Below are positions 26,012 through 35,180 of a stretch of 53,231 bases of DNA, one piece after another. The stretch is from Candidatus Nanoarchaeia archaeon. Lineage in GTDB: Archaea > Nanoarchaeota > Nanoarchaeia > SCGC-AAA011-G17 > JAFCDX01. The number at the start of each line of letters is the position of its first letter. The stretch's first letter is position 1. Location of the stretch: the NCBI GenBank assembly GCA_028717785.1, contig JAQUND010000009.1, positions 1 to 53,231 of the forward strand. The letters are read 5' to 3'. Below the pieces are notes generated by a model that had not been told where the DNA came from, did no database searches, and worked only from the letters and a program-made list of their open reading frames with translations. The translations under genes and the position numbers were made by a program.

Positions 26012-26060
26012 TATTTTTTATTTCCAAAAAATATATAAAGAAAAGATATATAATTAAAAT

Positions 26061-26570
26061 ATGAAATTACAAAAAAAGGGTGCGATAGAACTTTCTATGA
26101 CTACAATTATTGTTATTGTCTTAGGAGTTACTTTACTTACTTTAGGTTTAACTTGGGTATCAAGTATATTTGGTAGTCTTGATCAATTAACAAGCAGTCA
26201 ATTTGCATCAGCACAAAAATTAATATTAGAAAATATGGGAAATAATGAAAAATTCTATGTATCTGGTTTAAGTTTTGATGTAACTTCAGGAAAAAAATTA
26301 GATTTAACCGTAGGAATACAAAATTTTGGTACTCTTGGAGAAACAAATAAATTCAAATTAGAAATAACACCTGGAGAAGGTGGTGGAGATGTAAAATGGT
26401 TTACACTTCCAGGAGAACAAGAAATAGCAATTGGTGACAAAAAAGGATTACCTGTTGTATTAACAATCCCAAAAGGAATAGCACCAGGAACTTCATATTC
26501 ATTTACAATTAAAGCATTAAAAGACGGACAATTTTATGATAGTGATTCTATTGTAGTTAGTGTAAAATAA
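26061..26570 (+). CDS. Prepilin-like protein with class III-type signal
   Basis: 169 residues. N-terminus KKGAIELSMTTIIVIVLGVT is a prepilin/archaellin-like signal with a conserved Glu soon after the cleavage region. After one membrane helix the rest is a beta-rich domain ending ...FTIKALKDGQFYDSD, similar to the CARDB/Ig-like domains of archaeal surface pilins. TATA-like ATATATAAAG lies about 25 nt upstream of the ATG. Likely forms or caps a pilus-like fibre or remains membrane anchored. Exact role unknown. Confidence 0.75.
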   Translation: MKLQKKGAIELSMTTIIVIVLGVTLLTLGLTWVSSIFGSLDQLTSSQFASAQKLILENMGNNEKFYVSGLSFDVTSGKKLDLTVGIQNFGTLGETNKFKLEITPGEGGGDVKWFTLPGEQEIAIGDKKGLPVVLTIPKGIAPGTSYSFTIKALKDGQFYDSDSIVVSVK

Positions 26571-26607
26571 AAGCTAATTTTAAATACTATTTATTCTTTT
26601 TATTCAT

Positions 26608-27990
26608 ATGCTAAAATTATATAATACACTTACTAAAAAATTAGAAATTTTCAAACCAATAAAAGAAAAAGAAGTAGGAATGTATACTTGTGGATTAACC
26701 GTTTATAATTATGGGCATATTGGAAATTTTAGAGCTTTTGTTTCTGCAGATTTATTAAGAAGATATTTAGAATATAAAAATTATAAAGTAAAACAAATTA
26801 CAAATATTACAGATGTTGATGATAAAACTATAAGAGATTCTCAAAAAGAAAAATTATCTTTAAGTAAGTTTACAAAAAAATATGAAGATGCATTTTTTGA
26901 AGATATTAAAACACTAAATGTAGAAGAATCTTTCAAATATCCAAAAGCAACAGAACATATTAAAGAAATGGTTTCTATGATTAAAATATTATTAGATAAA
27001 GGATATGCATACAAAACTGATGATGGAATTTATTTCAATATTAAAAAATTTAAAAATTATGGTAAATTTTCTAATCTAAATTTAAAAGAATTAAAAATTG
27101 GAGCTTCTGGACGTGTAACAAAAGATGAATATGAAAAAGAAAATGTTCAAGATTTTTGTTTATGGAAATTTTATGATAAAAATGATGGAGATGTTTACTG
27201 GGAAACTGAAATTGGAAAAGGAAGACCAGGGTGGCATATAGAATGTTCAGCAATGTCGATGAAATATTTAGGAGAAACATTTGATATTCACACAGGTGGA
27301 ATAGACTTAGTATTTCCACATCATCAAAATGAAATTGCACAAAGTGAATCTGTAACAGGAAAAAAATTTGTTAATTATTGGGTTCATAATGAATTTATTT
27401 TAGTTGATGGAAAGAAAATGTCAAAATCTTTAGGTAATTTTTATACTTTAAGGGATATTTTAAATAAAGGATATAATGGAAAAGAAATTAGATATTCTCT
27501 ATTAAGTACACACTATAGAATTCCGTTTAATTTTACTTTTGAAGGATTAAATGCAGCCAAAAAATCAATAGAAAAATTAAATGAATTTATTTTAAAATTA
27601 GAAAATGCAAATGGAAAAGGAAGTAAAAAAGTTACCTCTTTAATTAAAAATGTAGAAAAAGAATTTGAAATTGCTATGGATGAAGATCTTAATATTTCAA
27701 AGGCACTAGCTTCAATATTTGATTTTACTAATGAAATTTATAAATTAGATATAAATAAAGAAGAATCTAAAAAAATAATTGATGTTATTAAAAATTTTGA
27801 TAAAGTACTTGGATTAAATCTAGGAGAAAAAGAAAAAATATCTAAAGACTTATTAAATTTAATAGAAGAAAGAGAAAAAGCAAGAAAAAATAAAGATTAT
27901 AAAAAAGCAGATGAATTAAGAAATGAATTAAAACAAAAAGGAATTATTCTAGAAGATACAAAAGAAGGAATTATTTGGAAAAAAATTTAA
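26608..27990 (+). CDS. cysS: Cysteinyl-tRNA synthetase
   Basis: 460 residues, normal length. MYTCGLTVYNYGHIGNFRAF contains the zinc-ligand Cys and the HIGN motif. ITNITDVDDKTI, RPGWHIECSAMS, HTGGIDLVFPHHQNE and KKMSKSLGNF (KMSKS) complete the class I CysRS signature. Charges tRNA-Cys, in heavy demand given the Cys-rich exported proteins. Converges with the next gene, overlapping 4 nt. Confidence 0.97.
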   Translation: MLKLYNTLTKKLEIFKPIKEKEVGMYTCGLTVYNYGHIGNFRAFVSADLLRRYLEYKNYKVKQITNITDVDDKTIRDSQKEKLSLSKFTKKYEDAFFEDIKTLNVEESFKYPKATEHIKEMVSMIKILLDKGYAYKTDDGIYFNIKKFKNYGKFSNLNLKELKIGASGRVTKDEYEKENVQDFCLWKFYDKNDGDVYWETEIGKGRPGWHIECSAMSMKYLGETFDIHTGGIDLVFPHHQNEIAQSESVTGKKFVNYWVHNEFILVDGKKMSKSLGNFYTLRDILNKGYNGKEIRYSLLSTHYRIPFNFTFEGLNAAKKSIEKLNEFILKLENANGKGSKKVTSLIKNVEKEFEIAMDEDLNISKALASIFDFTNEIYKLDINKEESKKIIDVIKNFDKVLGLNLGEKEKISKDLLNLIEEREKARKNKDYKKADELRNELKQKGIILEDTKEGIIWKKI

Positions 27991-29198
27991 TTCTCCCTCA
28001 ATTTATTTAATATCTTTTTAAACATTGATTCATAACTAACTATTTTTCCATCCAAATTAACTTTTGAATATCTAAGTTCATCTACTAATGCTACCTTATT
28101 TCTTTTTAAATTTTCACATCCTTTTATCATATCCCCAAAATCTTTTGGACTATCAAAAAGAGTAGATAAATGATTAAGTATCATAGAATATTTTTTTGTA
28201 TCCTTAAATGCTATATTTGAACATGCAATATTAAAAAGTTTTATCAATTCTGAAAAAGCTTGTGGAAAAAAACCAGTATAAAAGCCTGAATCTAAAAACT
28301 CTATACTAATATTCAACTTACTCATTTGATTTATTAGTTTGCCAATATTTTCATTCATAATTTGTATTTTTTCAATTTCATTATTTTTTGCTAATTCAGA
28401 ATATAATATACCAAAGTCTTGTAGGTATTGTGTATTTAATCCTCTTTTTAATTGATGATATAAATCTTCTAAAAATGTATTATCATTAACACCATCGATA
28501 TTATATCTTTCAATTATATTAGATAATTCTACTTTTAAATGATCTTTGTTTATAATTTTACCATTAAATAATTTAATTAATGGGATTACTTCTTGAGCAA
28601 TTATAACCTCCAGCGTATCCTTATCTTGAGTTATTTCACTTAACGAAGATTTGGATAAAAATCCTTCATCGATATTCATATAACTATTTGCTTTTATTCT
28701 TATAAGTTTAAGTTTGTGATGGGCTTGTTCAAGCCTCTTTTTAATTGTTGGTAGCTCATTAAGTGAACTAACCATAATATTTTTTGACATTTTATCAAAA
28801 TAGGTAAATATAGTATAAATGGCATCATAAGATATTTCTAAAAGTTTTTCTTTTGGTCCAAAATCGCTACCTGGATGAAAATCTATTAAAGTTGGAAGAT
28901 ATATTTGTTCAAAATTATCTAAAAATTTATTAGGATTATATTGGAATAATATTTTCGGAGTAAAAGTTTGTTCATTTTCATTAATACCCTTCTTATTTGA
29001 TTCAGACATTGAAGATTCTGTATAACTATTATATAATTCTCTTAACCACGGAATATCCTCACATCCCTTTGAAAGGTTATTTGTTGAAATTTGATTCATT
29101 AAATCAACGGGTCCTAATTGATTTACTAATTCAACAGGGCTTAATTTACCTACTAAATTAACAGGTCCTAATTCCGAAGAAGGTTTATCTTTACTCAT
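27987..29198 (-). CDS. Hypothetical helical protein with N-terminal LGPV repeats
   Basis: 403 residues from the ATG at 29198, which follows an AAGTGATT ribosome-binding-like stretch. Residues about 8-38 contain three near-repeats of about 10 residues: ELGPVNLVGK, LSPVELVNQ and LGPVDLMNQ. The remainder is all-helical, charged and without a signal peptide or membrane segment, so it is cytosolic. I do not recognise a family. The repeats may be a short amphipathic binding motif. Neighbours give no clue. Confidence 0.65.
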   Translation of the reverse strand: MSKDKPSSELGPVNLVGKLSPVELVNQLGPVDLMNQISTNNLSKGCEDIPWLRELYNSYTESSMSESNKKGINENEQTFTPKILFQYNPNKFLDNFEQIYLPTLIDFHPGSDFGPKEKLLEISYDAIYTIFTYFDKMSKNIMVSSLNELPTIKKRLEQAHHKLKLIRIKANSYMNIDEGFLSKSSLSEITQDKDTLEVIIAQEVIPLIKLFNGKIINKDHLKVELSNIIERYNIDGVNDNTFLEDLYHQLKRGLNTQYLQDFGILYSELAKNNEIEKIQIMNENIGKLINQMSKLNISIEFLDSGFYTGFFPQAFSELIKLFNIACSNIAFKDTKKYSMILNHLSTLFDSPKDFGDMIKGCENLKRNKVALVDELRYSKVNLDGKIVSYESMFKKILNKLREN

Positions 29199-29275
29199 TT
29201 TAATCACTTTAAAATAGATACATTATTTATAAATCTTTGCATGAAAAGAAAAAGAAGGTTTTAACCTTCTAAAAT

Positions 29276-30091
29276 TTACTCATTTGTTTCATTAGTTGCT
29301 ATTTCTATTTGTTTTTCAGTTTCTGTTTCAGAATCTTCTTTTTCTACTTCATTAGACTTTTCTGAATTGTTTATTTTATTATTTTCTGATTTTCTTTCTT
29401 CCCTCTTATCAGAAACTTTTTCAGCTTTATTTATAAGTTTTTCAGCAACTTTTGCTTTTCTAGTTTCATTTAAACTGTTATATTTATCTAAAGCTTTTCT
29501 AGAATTTACTAAAGCATTTTCAACACCTTGAGTATTAACCCCTTTAGCTTCTAATTTTGCTTGAACTCCTTCTAAAACTTGTATATGTTTTTGTAATTCT
29601 ATTTCTATTTTATCTGCTGCTTCTAAATCTTCACTAGCTAATACTTCTTCATCTCTTGCTAATTCACCAATAAGTGTTGCATGTGCTCTTTGAGCTTTAA
29701 CTAATGCCTTAAAATTTTTCTTTTCAGACATTTGTTTCATTTCTTGTAATCTTTCTTCTGCAAAAGCAAGTTTCTTTTCAGCTTGTTTTGTTTTGTTTAA
29801 AGTAAAAAACAAATTTATCTTTTCAGAAATTCTTTTAAGACCCCATCTTACAGACATATCTGGAGTAATTGCTACTTGTGTATTATTTGTACCTTCAGAA
29901 GCAGTTATTGTTTGTATTATGTCTTGAGATTCAGTTTCAGTCATATCTGAACTAGTTTGTGTCTCTATAGCAGATTCATTTACAAGTTGCTCACTAATAA
30001 GAGTTGGTTGTTCATTTGTTAGTTCTTCAGCAAATGTAATTGGTAGAACTAAAAACAAAACAGCTATTAAAATTGTTAATAATTTTTTCAT
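29276..30091 (-). CDS. Secreted DUF5667-like coiled-coil protein
   Basis: 271 residues from the ATG at 30091, which has GAGGTCA upstream and gives the signal peptide MKKLLTILIAVLFLVLPITF. The mature part is Thr/Glu-rich, then RWGLKRISEKINLFFTLN and KKLAFAEERLQEMKQ. This matches the DUF5667 pattern (W-G-K-R ... L-F-F-T ... A-E-R-L) of archaeal surface-associated helical domains. The tail is very charged (K/E/N). Probably extracellular or surface-tethered, function unknown. A longer start at 30205 is not favoured. Confidence 0.75.
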   Translation of the reverse strand: MKKLLTILIAVLFLVLPITFAEELTNEQPTLISEQLVNESAIETQTSSDMTETESQDIIQTITASEGTNNTQVAITPDMSVRWGLKRISEKINLFFTLNKTKQAEKKLAFAEERLQEMKQMSEKKNFKALVKAQRAHATLIGELARDEEVLASEDLEAADKIEIELQKHIQVLEGVQAKLEAKGVNTQGVENALVNSRKALDKYNSLNETRKAKVAEKLINKAEKVSDKREERKSENNKINNSEKSNEVEKEDSETETEKQIEIATNETNE

Positions 30092-30244
30092 TTTTATTGA
30101 CCTCACGATTTTTTTAATTAAAAGATTTAAATTATTTATAAGAAAGAAAGTATTGTATATAAACCTTTTTATGAATTTTAACCCGTTATCGAAGATATTA
30201 ATCAAAATAAAAAGATTTTTAAACTAATCACTTTTAACTGAAAG

Positions 30245-30661
30245 ATGGCAATTGCATATAATAAAGACCCTAGTGAGCTAATAAATAAGGCTACAGAAGA
30301 GCTTAAAAAAATAGATGAAATTAAAGCTCCAGAATGGGCAAAATACTGTAAAACTGGAGTTGCAAAAGAAAGACCTCCAGTAGATAGAGATTGGTGGTTT
30401 AAAAGAACAGCATCTATATTAAGAAGATTATACATATCAAAAGGTCCTATTGGGGTTTCAAAGTTAAAAACTAAATATGGTAGTAATAAAAACAGAGGTC
30501 ATAAACCAAATAGATTCTATAAAGCTTCTGGAAATGTTATTAGAAAAATATTACAACAATTAGAAAAAGCAGGATTAATTAAAAAAGCAGATGTAGGAGT
30601 TCATAAAGGTCGTGTGATAACCGGAAAAGGTAAATCATTTCTTGATAAATTAGCAAAATAA
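30245..30661 (+). CDS. rps19e: Ribosomal protein eS19
   Basis: 138 residues. [20 protein letters not shown], then [39 protein letters not shown] and [16 protein letters not shown] are the eS19 hallmarks. Small-subunit head protein needed for 16S maturation in archaea and eukaryotes. First of three ribosomal genes with spacings of one base each (eS19, eL39, eL31). Confidence 0.97.
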   Translation: MAIAYNKDPSELINKATEELKKIDEIKAPEWAKYCKTGVAKERPPVDRDWWFKRTASILRRLYISKGPIGVSKLKTKYGSNKNRGHKPNRFYKASGNVIRKILQQLEKAGLIKKADVGVHKGRVITGKGKSFLDKLAK

Positions 30662-30662
30662 A

Positions 30663-30836
30663 ATGGCACGTAATAAACCACTAGCAAAAAAATTAAGATT
30701 AGCTAAATGTAAAAGGCAAACAAAATGGGCTCCATTTTGGATAATTCCTAAAATTTATAGACTTGGAAGAAGAGTTCATCCAGGAAGACATACTGCAATT
30801 AAAAGAAACTGGAGAAGAAATAAAATAAAAGCTTAA
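30663..30836 (+). CDS. rpl39e: Ribosomal protein eL39
   Basis: 57 residues. [19 protein letters not shown], then [20 protein letters not shown] and [10 protein letters not shown]. The tiny basic eL39 sits at the peptide exit tunnel. One base after eS19 and one before eL31, so it is a co-transcribed unit. Full length. Confidence 0.97.
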   Translation: MARNKPLAKKLRLAKCKRQTKWAPFWIIPKIYRLGRRVHPGRHTAIKRNWRRNKIKA

Positions 30837-30837
30837 A

Positions 30838-31383
30838 ATGGTAGACGAAAAAGAAAGAATTCATGTAATTCCTCTAAGAAGAGCTTTCTTAAAAGCACCA
30901 ATTTATAGAAGAACTAGAAGAGCAGTTAATGAAATAAGAATTTTTATCTCAAGACATATGAAAGTAAATGATGTAAGAATTGGTTCTAAATTAAATGAAT
31001 TATTATGGAAACAAGGTAACGAAAATCCTCCATCTAAAGTTAAAGTAAAAACAAGAAAAGTTGGAGATTATGCTCAAGTAGAATTAGAAAATGCTCCTTT
31101 CTTTGAACAAAAAGAAAAAACTGAAGGTAAATCAGTAAAAGATAAATTATTGAATACTAAAGATGAAGGTAATAAAAAAGAAGAAAAAATGGTTAATGAA
31201 GGTAAAGCAAAAGAAATAATATCAAAAGAAACTAAATCAGGACCTCAACCAGAAAGAAAAGAAGAATTAAAATCAAAACAAATGGAAGCTAAAATAGAAA
31301 GAACATCTAGAATTTCTAAAACTCAAAAATCAATGATTAAACATCAAAGTCCAAAACATACAGAAACTAAAGTAGGACACTAA
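30838..31383 (+). CDS. rpl31e: Ribosomal protein eL31 with a long charged extension
   Basis: 181 residues. The first about 87 are a normal eL31: ERIHVIPLRRAFLKAP, RRTRRAVNEIRIFISRHMK, LWKQGNENPPSKVKVK. The next about 95 are a low-complexity Lys/Glu/Ser/Gln tail without a recognisable domain. eL31 is normally about 80-100 residues, so the extension doubles the protein. Codon use does not change. It may contact rRNA or a nascent-chain factor at the tunnel exit, but that is speculation. Converges with the next gene. Confidence 0.93.
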   Translation: MVDEKERIHVIPLRRAFLKAPIYRRTRRAVNEIRIFISRHMKVNDVRIGSKLNELLWKQGNENPPSKVKVKTRKVGDYAQVELENAPFFEQKEKTEGKSVKDKLLNTKDEGNKKEEKMVNEGKAKEIISKETKSGPQPERKEELKSKQMEAKIERTSRISKTQKSMIKHQSPKHTETKVGH

Positions 31384-31703
31384 TTTGTAATTAAATTTTC
31401 ATTAACTAATTTATCAGTTTCTAATTTTGTTAAATCCCAATCAAATTTTATTAAAGAAAGAACAGAAGGATTTTTTTTATTCAATTTGAATAATTTTGCA
31501 TTACCTATTACTCTTGTTTGAATAACTATTTCTTTTTCTAATAATGATTTCCAAACTCTTGTAAAGGCACTCCAACCTACATTTGATCCTTTTGCAATTT
31601 CAGTCATACTATAATCAAAATCTTGTCCTTCTATTAAAAAGTCTAATATTTTAACAAAAGGTGAACCTCCAAAATATTCTACAAATATGCTTTGTTCTTC
31701 CAT
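31380..31703 (-). CDS. Winged-helix DNA-binding protein
   Basis: 107 residues. FVKILDFLIEGQDFDYSMTE begins the first helices, and GSNVGWSAFTRVWKSLLEKE is the recognition helix region. VIQTRVIGNAKLFKLN forms the wing. Pattern of archaeal single-domain transcription regulators of the MarR/ArsR-like superfamily. No ligand domain. Target unknown; overlaps eL31 convergently by 4 nt. Confidence 0.8.
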   Translation of the reverse strand: MEEQSIFVEYFGGSPFVKILDFLIEGQDFDYSMTEIAKGSNVGWSAFTRVWKSLLEKEIVIQTRVIGNAKLFKLNKKNPSVLSLIKFDWDLTKLETDKLVNENLITN

Positions 31704-31828
31704 AAATATTTCATAACAAAATTATTTATAAACTTTTCTATTTTATTAAGTTAGGCTATTATTTTAATAATTACTAAAATGGAGCTCTAAATAGAAATAT
31801 ATTTAAACTAATAAACAAAATAATTTTA

Positions 31829-32089
31829 ATGGATAATACAGAAGAAAATATAAAAAAATTCATTCTAAGAAAATTAGTTAGACATAGAATGTGGATGCAT
31901 AAACATACAAGCATTCATAATCTTCAAAAAGGTTTACCTGATGAATTAAAAAGTAAAAAAGAAGTTAAAAAAATTATTGAAGATCTTCTAAAAAATAAAA
32001 TACTTTTATCAAAACCAACTAATTATGGGTTGGAAGTTTCATTAAATATAGAAAAAAAGAAAGAAATTGAGGATTTTATTAATAAATAA
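31829..32089 (+). CDS. Conserved small archaeal winged-helix-like protein
   Basis: 86 residues. RKLVRHRMWMHKHTSIHNL, QKGLPDELKSKKEVKKIIED and SKPTNYGLEVSLNIEKKKEI. I recognise the layout (HTS..NL.KG.P...K...L...KPT.YG..VSLN) as a widespread archaeal conserved family of unknown function. Helical with a short beta end, so nucleic-acid binding is plausible. It is 15 nt upstream of cbf5 and probably co-transcribed. TATA-like ATATATTTAAA lies about 25 nt upstream. Confidence 0.8.
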   Translation: MDNTEENIKKFILRKLVRHRMWMHKHTSIHNLQKGLPDELKSKKEVKKIIEDLLKNKILLSKPTNYGLEVSLNIEKKKEIEDFINK

Positions 32090-32090
32090 A

Positions 32091-32099
32091 AGGAGGTGA
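32091..32099 (+). promoter_or_regulatory. Shine-Dalgarno site of cbf5
   Basis: AGGAGGTGA is a near-perfect match to the archaeal anti-SD and precedes the ATG at 32105 by 5 nt. It decides the start: the GTG at 32096 lies inside the site and is not used. Confidence 0.75.
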
Positions 32100-32104
32100 A
32101 AAAC

Positions 32105-33099
32105 ATGGATAAATTACCTTTTGAAACTATTAAACGTGAAATTCTAATTAAAAGAGAAGAAAGTACTAATCCTAATTACGGATGTGTTCCTGAAAAAAGA
32201 CCTATTGAAGAATTAATTAAGCGTGGAATAATATGCTTAAATAAACCAGAAGGACCTACTTCCCATATAATTTCAGATCAAGTAAAAAAAATACTAAATT
32301 GTAGTAAAACTAGTCATGGAGGGACCTTAGAGTAAATCAAGGAAATCCTAAAGTAACTGGAGTTTTACCAATAATGTTAAATAAATCTGTAAGATTAGCT
32401 CAATATTTATTATTATCTGGAAAAGAATATGTTGCTTTAATGCATTTACATAAAGATGTAGATAAAGATAAAATAATTAAAACTTCTAAAGAATTTATAG
32501 GAAAAATACAACAACAAGTTCCTGTTAAAAGTGCAGTAAAAAGACAAAAAAGATTTAGAACAGTTTATTATTTAGATATTTTAGAAATTGATGATAAATC
32601 TGTTTTATTTAAAATTGGTTGTGAAGCTGGAACTTATATTAGAACTTTAATACATGATTGGGGTCAAAGATTAAAAGTTGGTGCTAATATGGAACAACTA
32701 ATTAGAACTAAAGCTGGACCTTTTAATGATAAAGAATGGTATTCTTTACAAGATTTACAAGATGCTTATTATGATTACAAAGAAAATAAAAATGAAAAAG
32801 AAATAAGAAAAATAATAAAACCTTATGAATTTGCAGTTTTTCATTTACCTAAAATTTGGGTTTTTGATGCCACAATTGATTCTATATGTCATGGGGCTCG
32901 TTTGAATATACCTGGAATTAGTAAAATAGAATCAGACATTAATAAAAATGATTTTGCGGCAGTATTTAGTTTAAAAAATGAATTAATTGGTGTTGGTAGA
33001 TGTGCATTAACTTCTGAAGAAATTATTAAAAATGAAAAAGGAACTGCTGTTTATATGGATATACTTGTTATGGATATTGGGGTTTATCCTAAAAATTAG
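32105..33099 (+). CDS. cbf5: tRNA/rRNA pseudouridine synthase Cbf5, split by a 14-nt intron
   Basis: Exon 1 is 32105-32330, exon 2 is 32345-33099; joined they give 326 residues, the usual archaeal Cbf5 length. Motifs: IICLNKPEGPTSHIISDQVK, then GGTLDPKVTGVLP (catalytic Asp formed across the splice), KEYVALMHLHKDV, QQQVPVKSAVKR, IGCEAGTYIRTLIHDWG and the PUA-domain ICHGARLNIPGI. Unspliced, the frame stops at 32333. Cbf5 is the catalytic subunit of H/ACA guide RNPs and modifies rRNA and tRNA. In many archaea it ends the spc ribosomal operon; here it is elsewhere. Ends with TAG. Confidence 0.92.
32331..32344 (+). other. 14-nt BHB mRNA intron in cbf5
   Basis: AGTAAATCAAGGAA interrupts the GAT codon of the catalytic Asp (G at 32330, AT at 32345). 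The fold is a complete bulge-helix-bulge: outer helix 32321-32324 with 32346-32349 (one G-U), central 4-bp helix 32325-32328 with 32339-32342, three-base bulges 32329-32331 and 32343-32345. Cuts after the second base of each bulge give exactly these boundaries. Remaining loop: 7 nt. Confidence 0.8.
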
Positions 33100-35141
33100 A
33101 ATTTATTACATGTTTGTAAATAAACATCTGCACTTAATGGTTCTTTTGGTAATGAAACACTTAAAAGTCCATCTTCTTGTTGATTCATTCTTATATAAGT
33201 CCCTAATTGACTCATTCCAGCATATTCATACATCGAATTATCATTTATTTTTTGTAATATAATTTGGGGTCCTAGTGCATTTAAACCTGTAGATAACCAT
33301 ACAATTTTATTTAAAGTTGAATCATATTTTATTCCTGCATATAAACTAATCTTTTTTCCAATTAATTCTTGTTCCAATCCTTGTTTTTCATTTTCAGATA
33401 TAACTAATTGTGAACAAGCAGATTTGAAAGAAACTACATCTCCATTTAAAGTATACCAAACAGGATTACCATCATTTATATTATTAAATGTAATACTTTT
33501 CTTATTTTCATCTATAATAAGAATTACACTATGCATTAAATATGGATCTATGTTTGTTCCAATTATAGATGGTTGCCCATTAGTATAAATTACATCTTTA
33601 TATACTTCCCCGGTATCTAATATTTTAATTGTTAATTTTTTATTTATAGTATCTATTTCTTGAATTTCTACTATATGTGAAATTCCACCAAATGACATTA
33701 AAAATCTTGTTCCTTTAAGATTTTTTATTGAACTAGTAGTACTAACTATTTCTCCATTATTAATTGCCATTTTATTTAAAGCAGAATAACCATAATTTAT
33801 TTTACCATTAGAAGTGTAACATAAATAATCATCAAATAAGTTTCCATTTTTATTTTTCATTTTTACTTTTACTTTATCACCAACTAAATCTACAGTAACT
33901 ATATCTTCATTTGAATAAACTTCTTGATTTATTTTATCAAAATAAATATTAAATACACCAAAAATTGGATCTATTAAAGATTCTTTTTCTGCTAAAAATA
34001 CATCATCTTCAGGTTGATAAGAAATTGTTAATATTTTAAATCCAGGTATATTTGCTTCTTTATCATTACCAGATATATAAACTAAAGAATTATCTATATC
34101 TTCATTATTAATACTAACTTTTTTTCCATCTTCTAATACCATTTTATCTACACCATTTAATAAAATAATTTTATCAATTAAACCATAAGAAGTATTACTT
34201 GTAACTACTCCATTAATGGTCCAATCTTTTCCTGCTATATTTAAAATATCATTTTCTAAATCTATTCTATCTTTGACATTTACTTTTGGACCAATAATTT
34301 TCAAAATATAATTCCAAGCCCATCTATTTTCTGCAGATGAAAATTTTAAATATGTGCCTGCGGGGCGTTCCGCTCTATTTCCACTAGTATCAGCGGCAAA
34401 TACAAATTGACCTGTTGAAGCATTTGTAAACTCTATAGATTGAACATAACCATAATTTCCCGTATTCTCTCCAACATTATCAATTAAAGTACCCTTGCTT
34501 AAACTATCAAATTCTGTATCTGTTATAGAAGAATCTATATCATATAATGTTTGTCCTAAATTAAATTTATTTCCAGATTTTTCTATTTTATAAGAATCAA
34601 CTGGAACACAAGAAGTTGGCGGTTCAATATTACATCTTTGTTCAGTAATTGGTTTATTAGCTATATTTCCACAATAATTTATATCATTACATTCTCTAGT
34701 TTGATTATTATTCATACAAGAACTCCACTTTCCACAAACCCAATTTTCTGTACAAGTTGGTATTGATCCGTGAGGTAAACATGCACCATCTTTACAACCT
34801 TTAGTACATTTTTGTGTTGTTGTTTTTAATACATTATTTTCACAATAATACTCTCTTACAGAATATACTACAGGTAAATTACCTAATGAAAAAGGTCTAG
34901 ATGCAGAACTTATAAAACATGAATCAATTCTTTTAAAATTAGTTTTACCATTAAATCCGATTGTAGTTCCTTGAATATTAAATATTTTTCCACCATCTGA
35001 ATCTGTACAAGTTAAATCTCCAGTTACTCTTCCAGAAATACTAAAAACATTGGTTAAAAAATCATTAACTGAAAAAGCATAAACCATTGGAATTAAACAT
35101 AAAATTAAAATAGAAAATAATATCACACTTCTTTTTTTCAT
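33096..35141 (-). CDS. S-layer-like secreted protein with Cys and TSP1-like domains
   Basis: 681 residues. Signal peptide (MKKRSVILFSILILCLIPMV). A Cys domain CTDSDGGKIFN...VREYYC...CTKGCKDGACL is shared with the three small proteins at 20483-21578. A TSP1-like box ENWVCGKWSSCMNNNQTREC is shared with the 640-residue protein. A large C-terminal region follows (DTEFDSLSKGTLIDN, AGTYLKFSSAENRWAWNYIL and similar beta segments) that resembles archaeal S-layer domains. No C-terminal anchor is clear. Probable envelope component. Convergent with cbf5 by 4 nt. Confidence 0.75.
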   Translation of the reverse strand: MKKRSVILFSILILCLIPMVYAFSVNDFLTNVFSISGRVTGDLTCTDSDGGKIFNIQGTTIGFNGKTNFKRIDSCFISSASRPFSLGNLPVVYSVREYYCENNVLKTTTQKCTKGCKDGACLPHGSIPTCTENWVCGKWSSCMNNNQTRECNDINYCGNIANKPITEQRCNIEPPTSCVPVDSYKIEKSGNKFNLGQTLYDIDSSITDTEFDSLSKGTLIDNVGENTGNYGYVQSIEFTNASTGQFVFAADTSGNRAERPAGTYLKFSSAENRWAWNYILKIIGPKVNVKDRIDLENDILNIAGKDWTINGVVTSNTSYGLIDKIILLNGVDKMVLEDGKKVSINNEDIDNSLVYISGNDKEANIPGFKILTISYQPEDDVFLAEKESLIDPIFGVFNIYFDKINQEVYSNEDIVTVDLVGDKVKVKMKNKNGNLFDDYLCYTSNGKINYGYSALNKMAINNGEIVSTTSSIKNLKGTRFLMSFGGISHIVEIQEIDTINKKLTIKILDTGEVYKDVIYTNGQPSIIGTNIDPYLMHSVILIIDENKKSITFNNINDGNPVWYTLNGDVVSFKSACSQLVISENEKQGLEQELIGKKISLYAGIKYDSTLNKIVWLSTGLNALGPQIILQKINDNSMYEYAGMSQLGTYIRMNQQEDGLLSVSLPKEPLSADVYLQTCNKF

Positions 35142-35180
35142 ATTAGTAATTTAATATATATATATATAAACCTTTTTATT

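Noticed and set aside
26012..26060. Rho-independent-type terminator after tRNA-Phe
   Set aside because: There is a T-run but no stem-loop; archaeal T-runs are too common in this AT-rich sequence to call.
32321..32350. Programmed ribosomal frameshifting or bypassing at the cbf5 interruption
   Set aside because: No slippery heptamer or matching take-off/landing codons that would keep GTLDP. A shift would leave extra residues (VNQG) and lose the catalytic Asp.
32096..33099. cbf5 as a simple pseudogene with a frameshift
   Set aside because: Removing exactly 14 nt restores the catalytic motif, and the flanks form a complete BHB with matching cut sites. The rest of the frame is intact and shows no decay.
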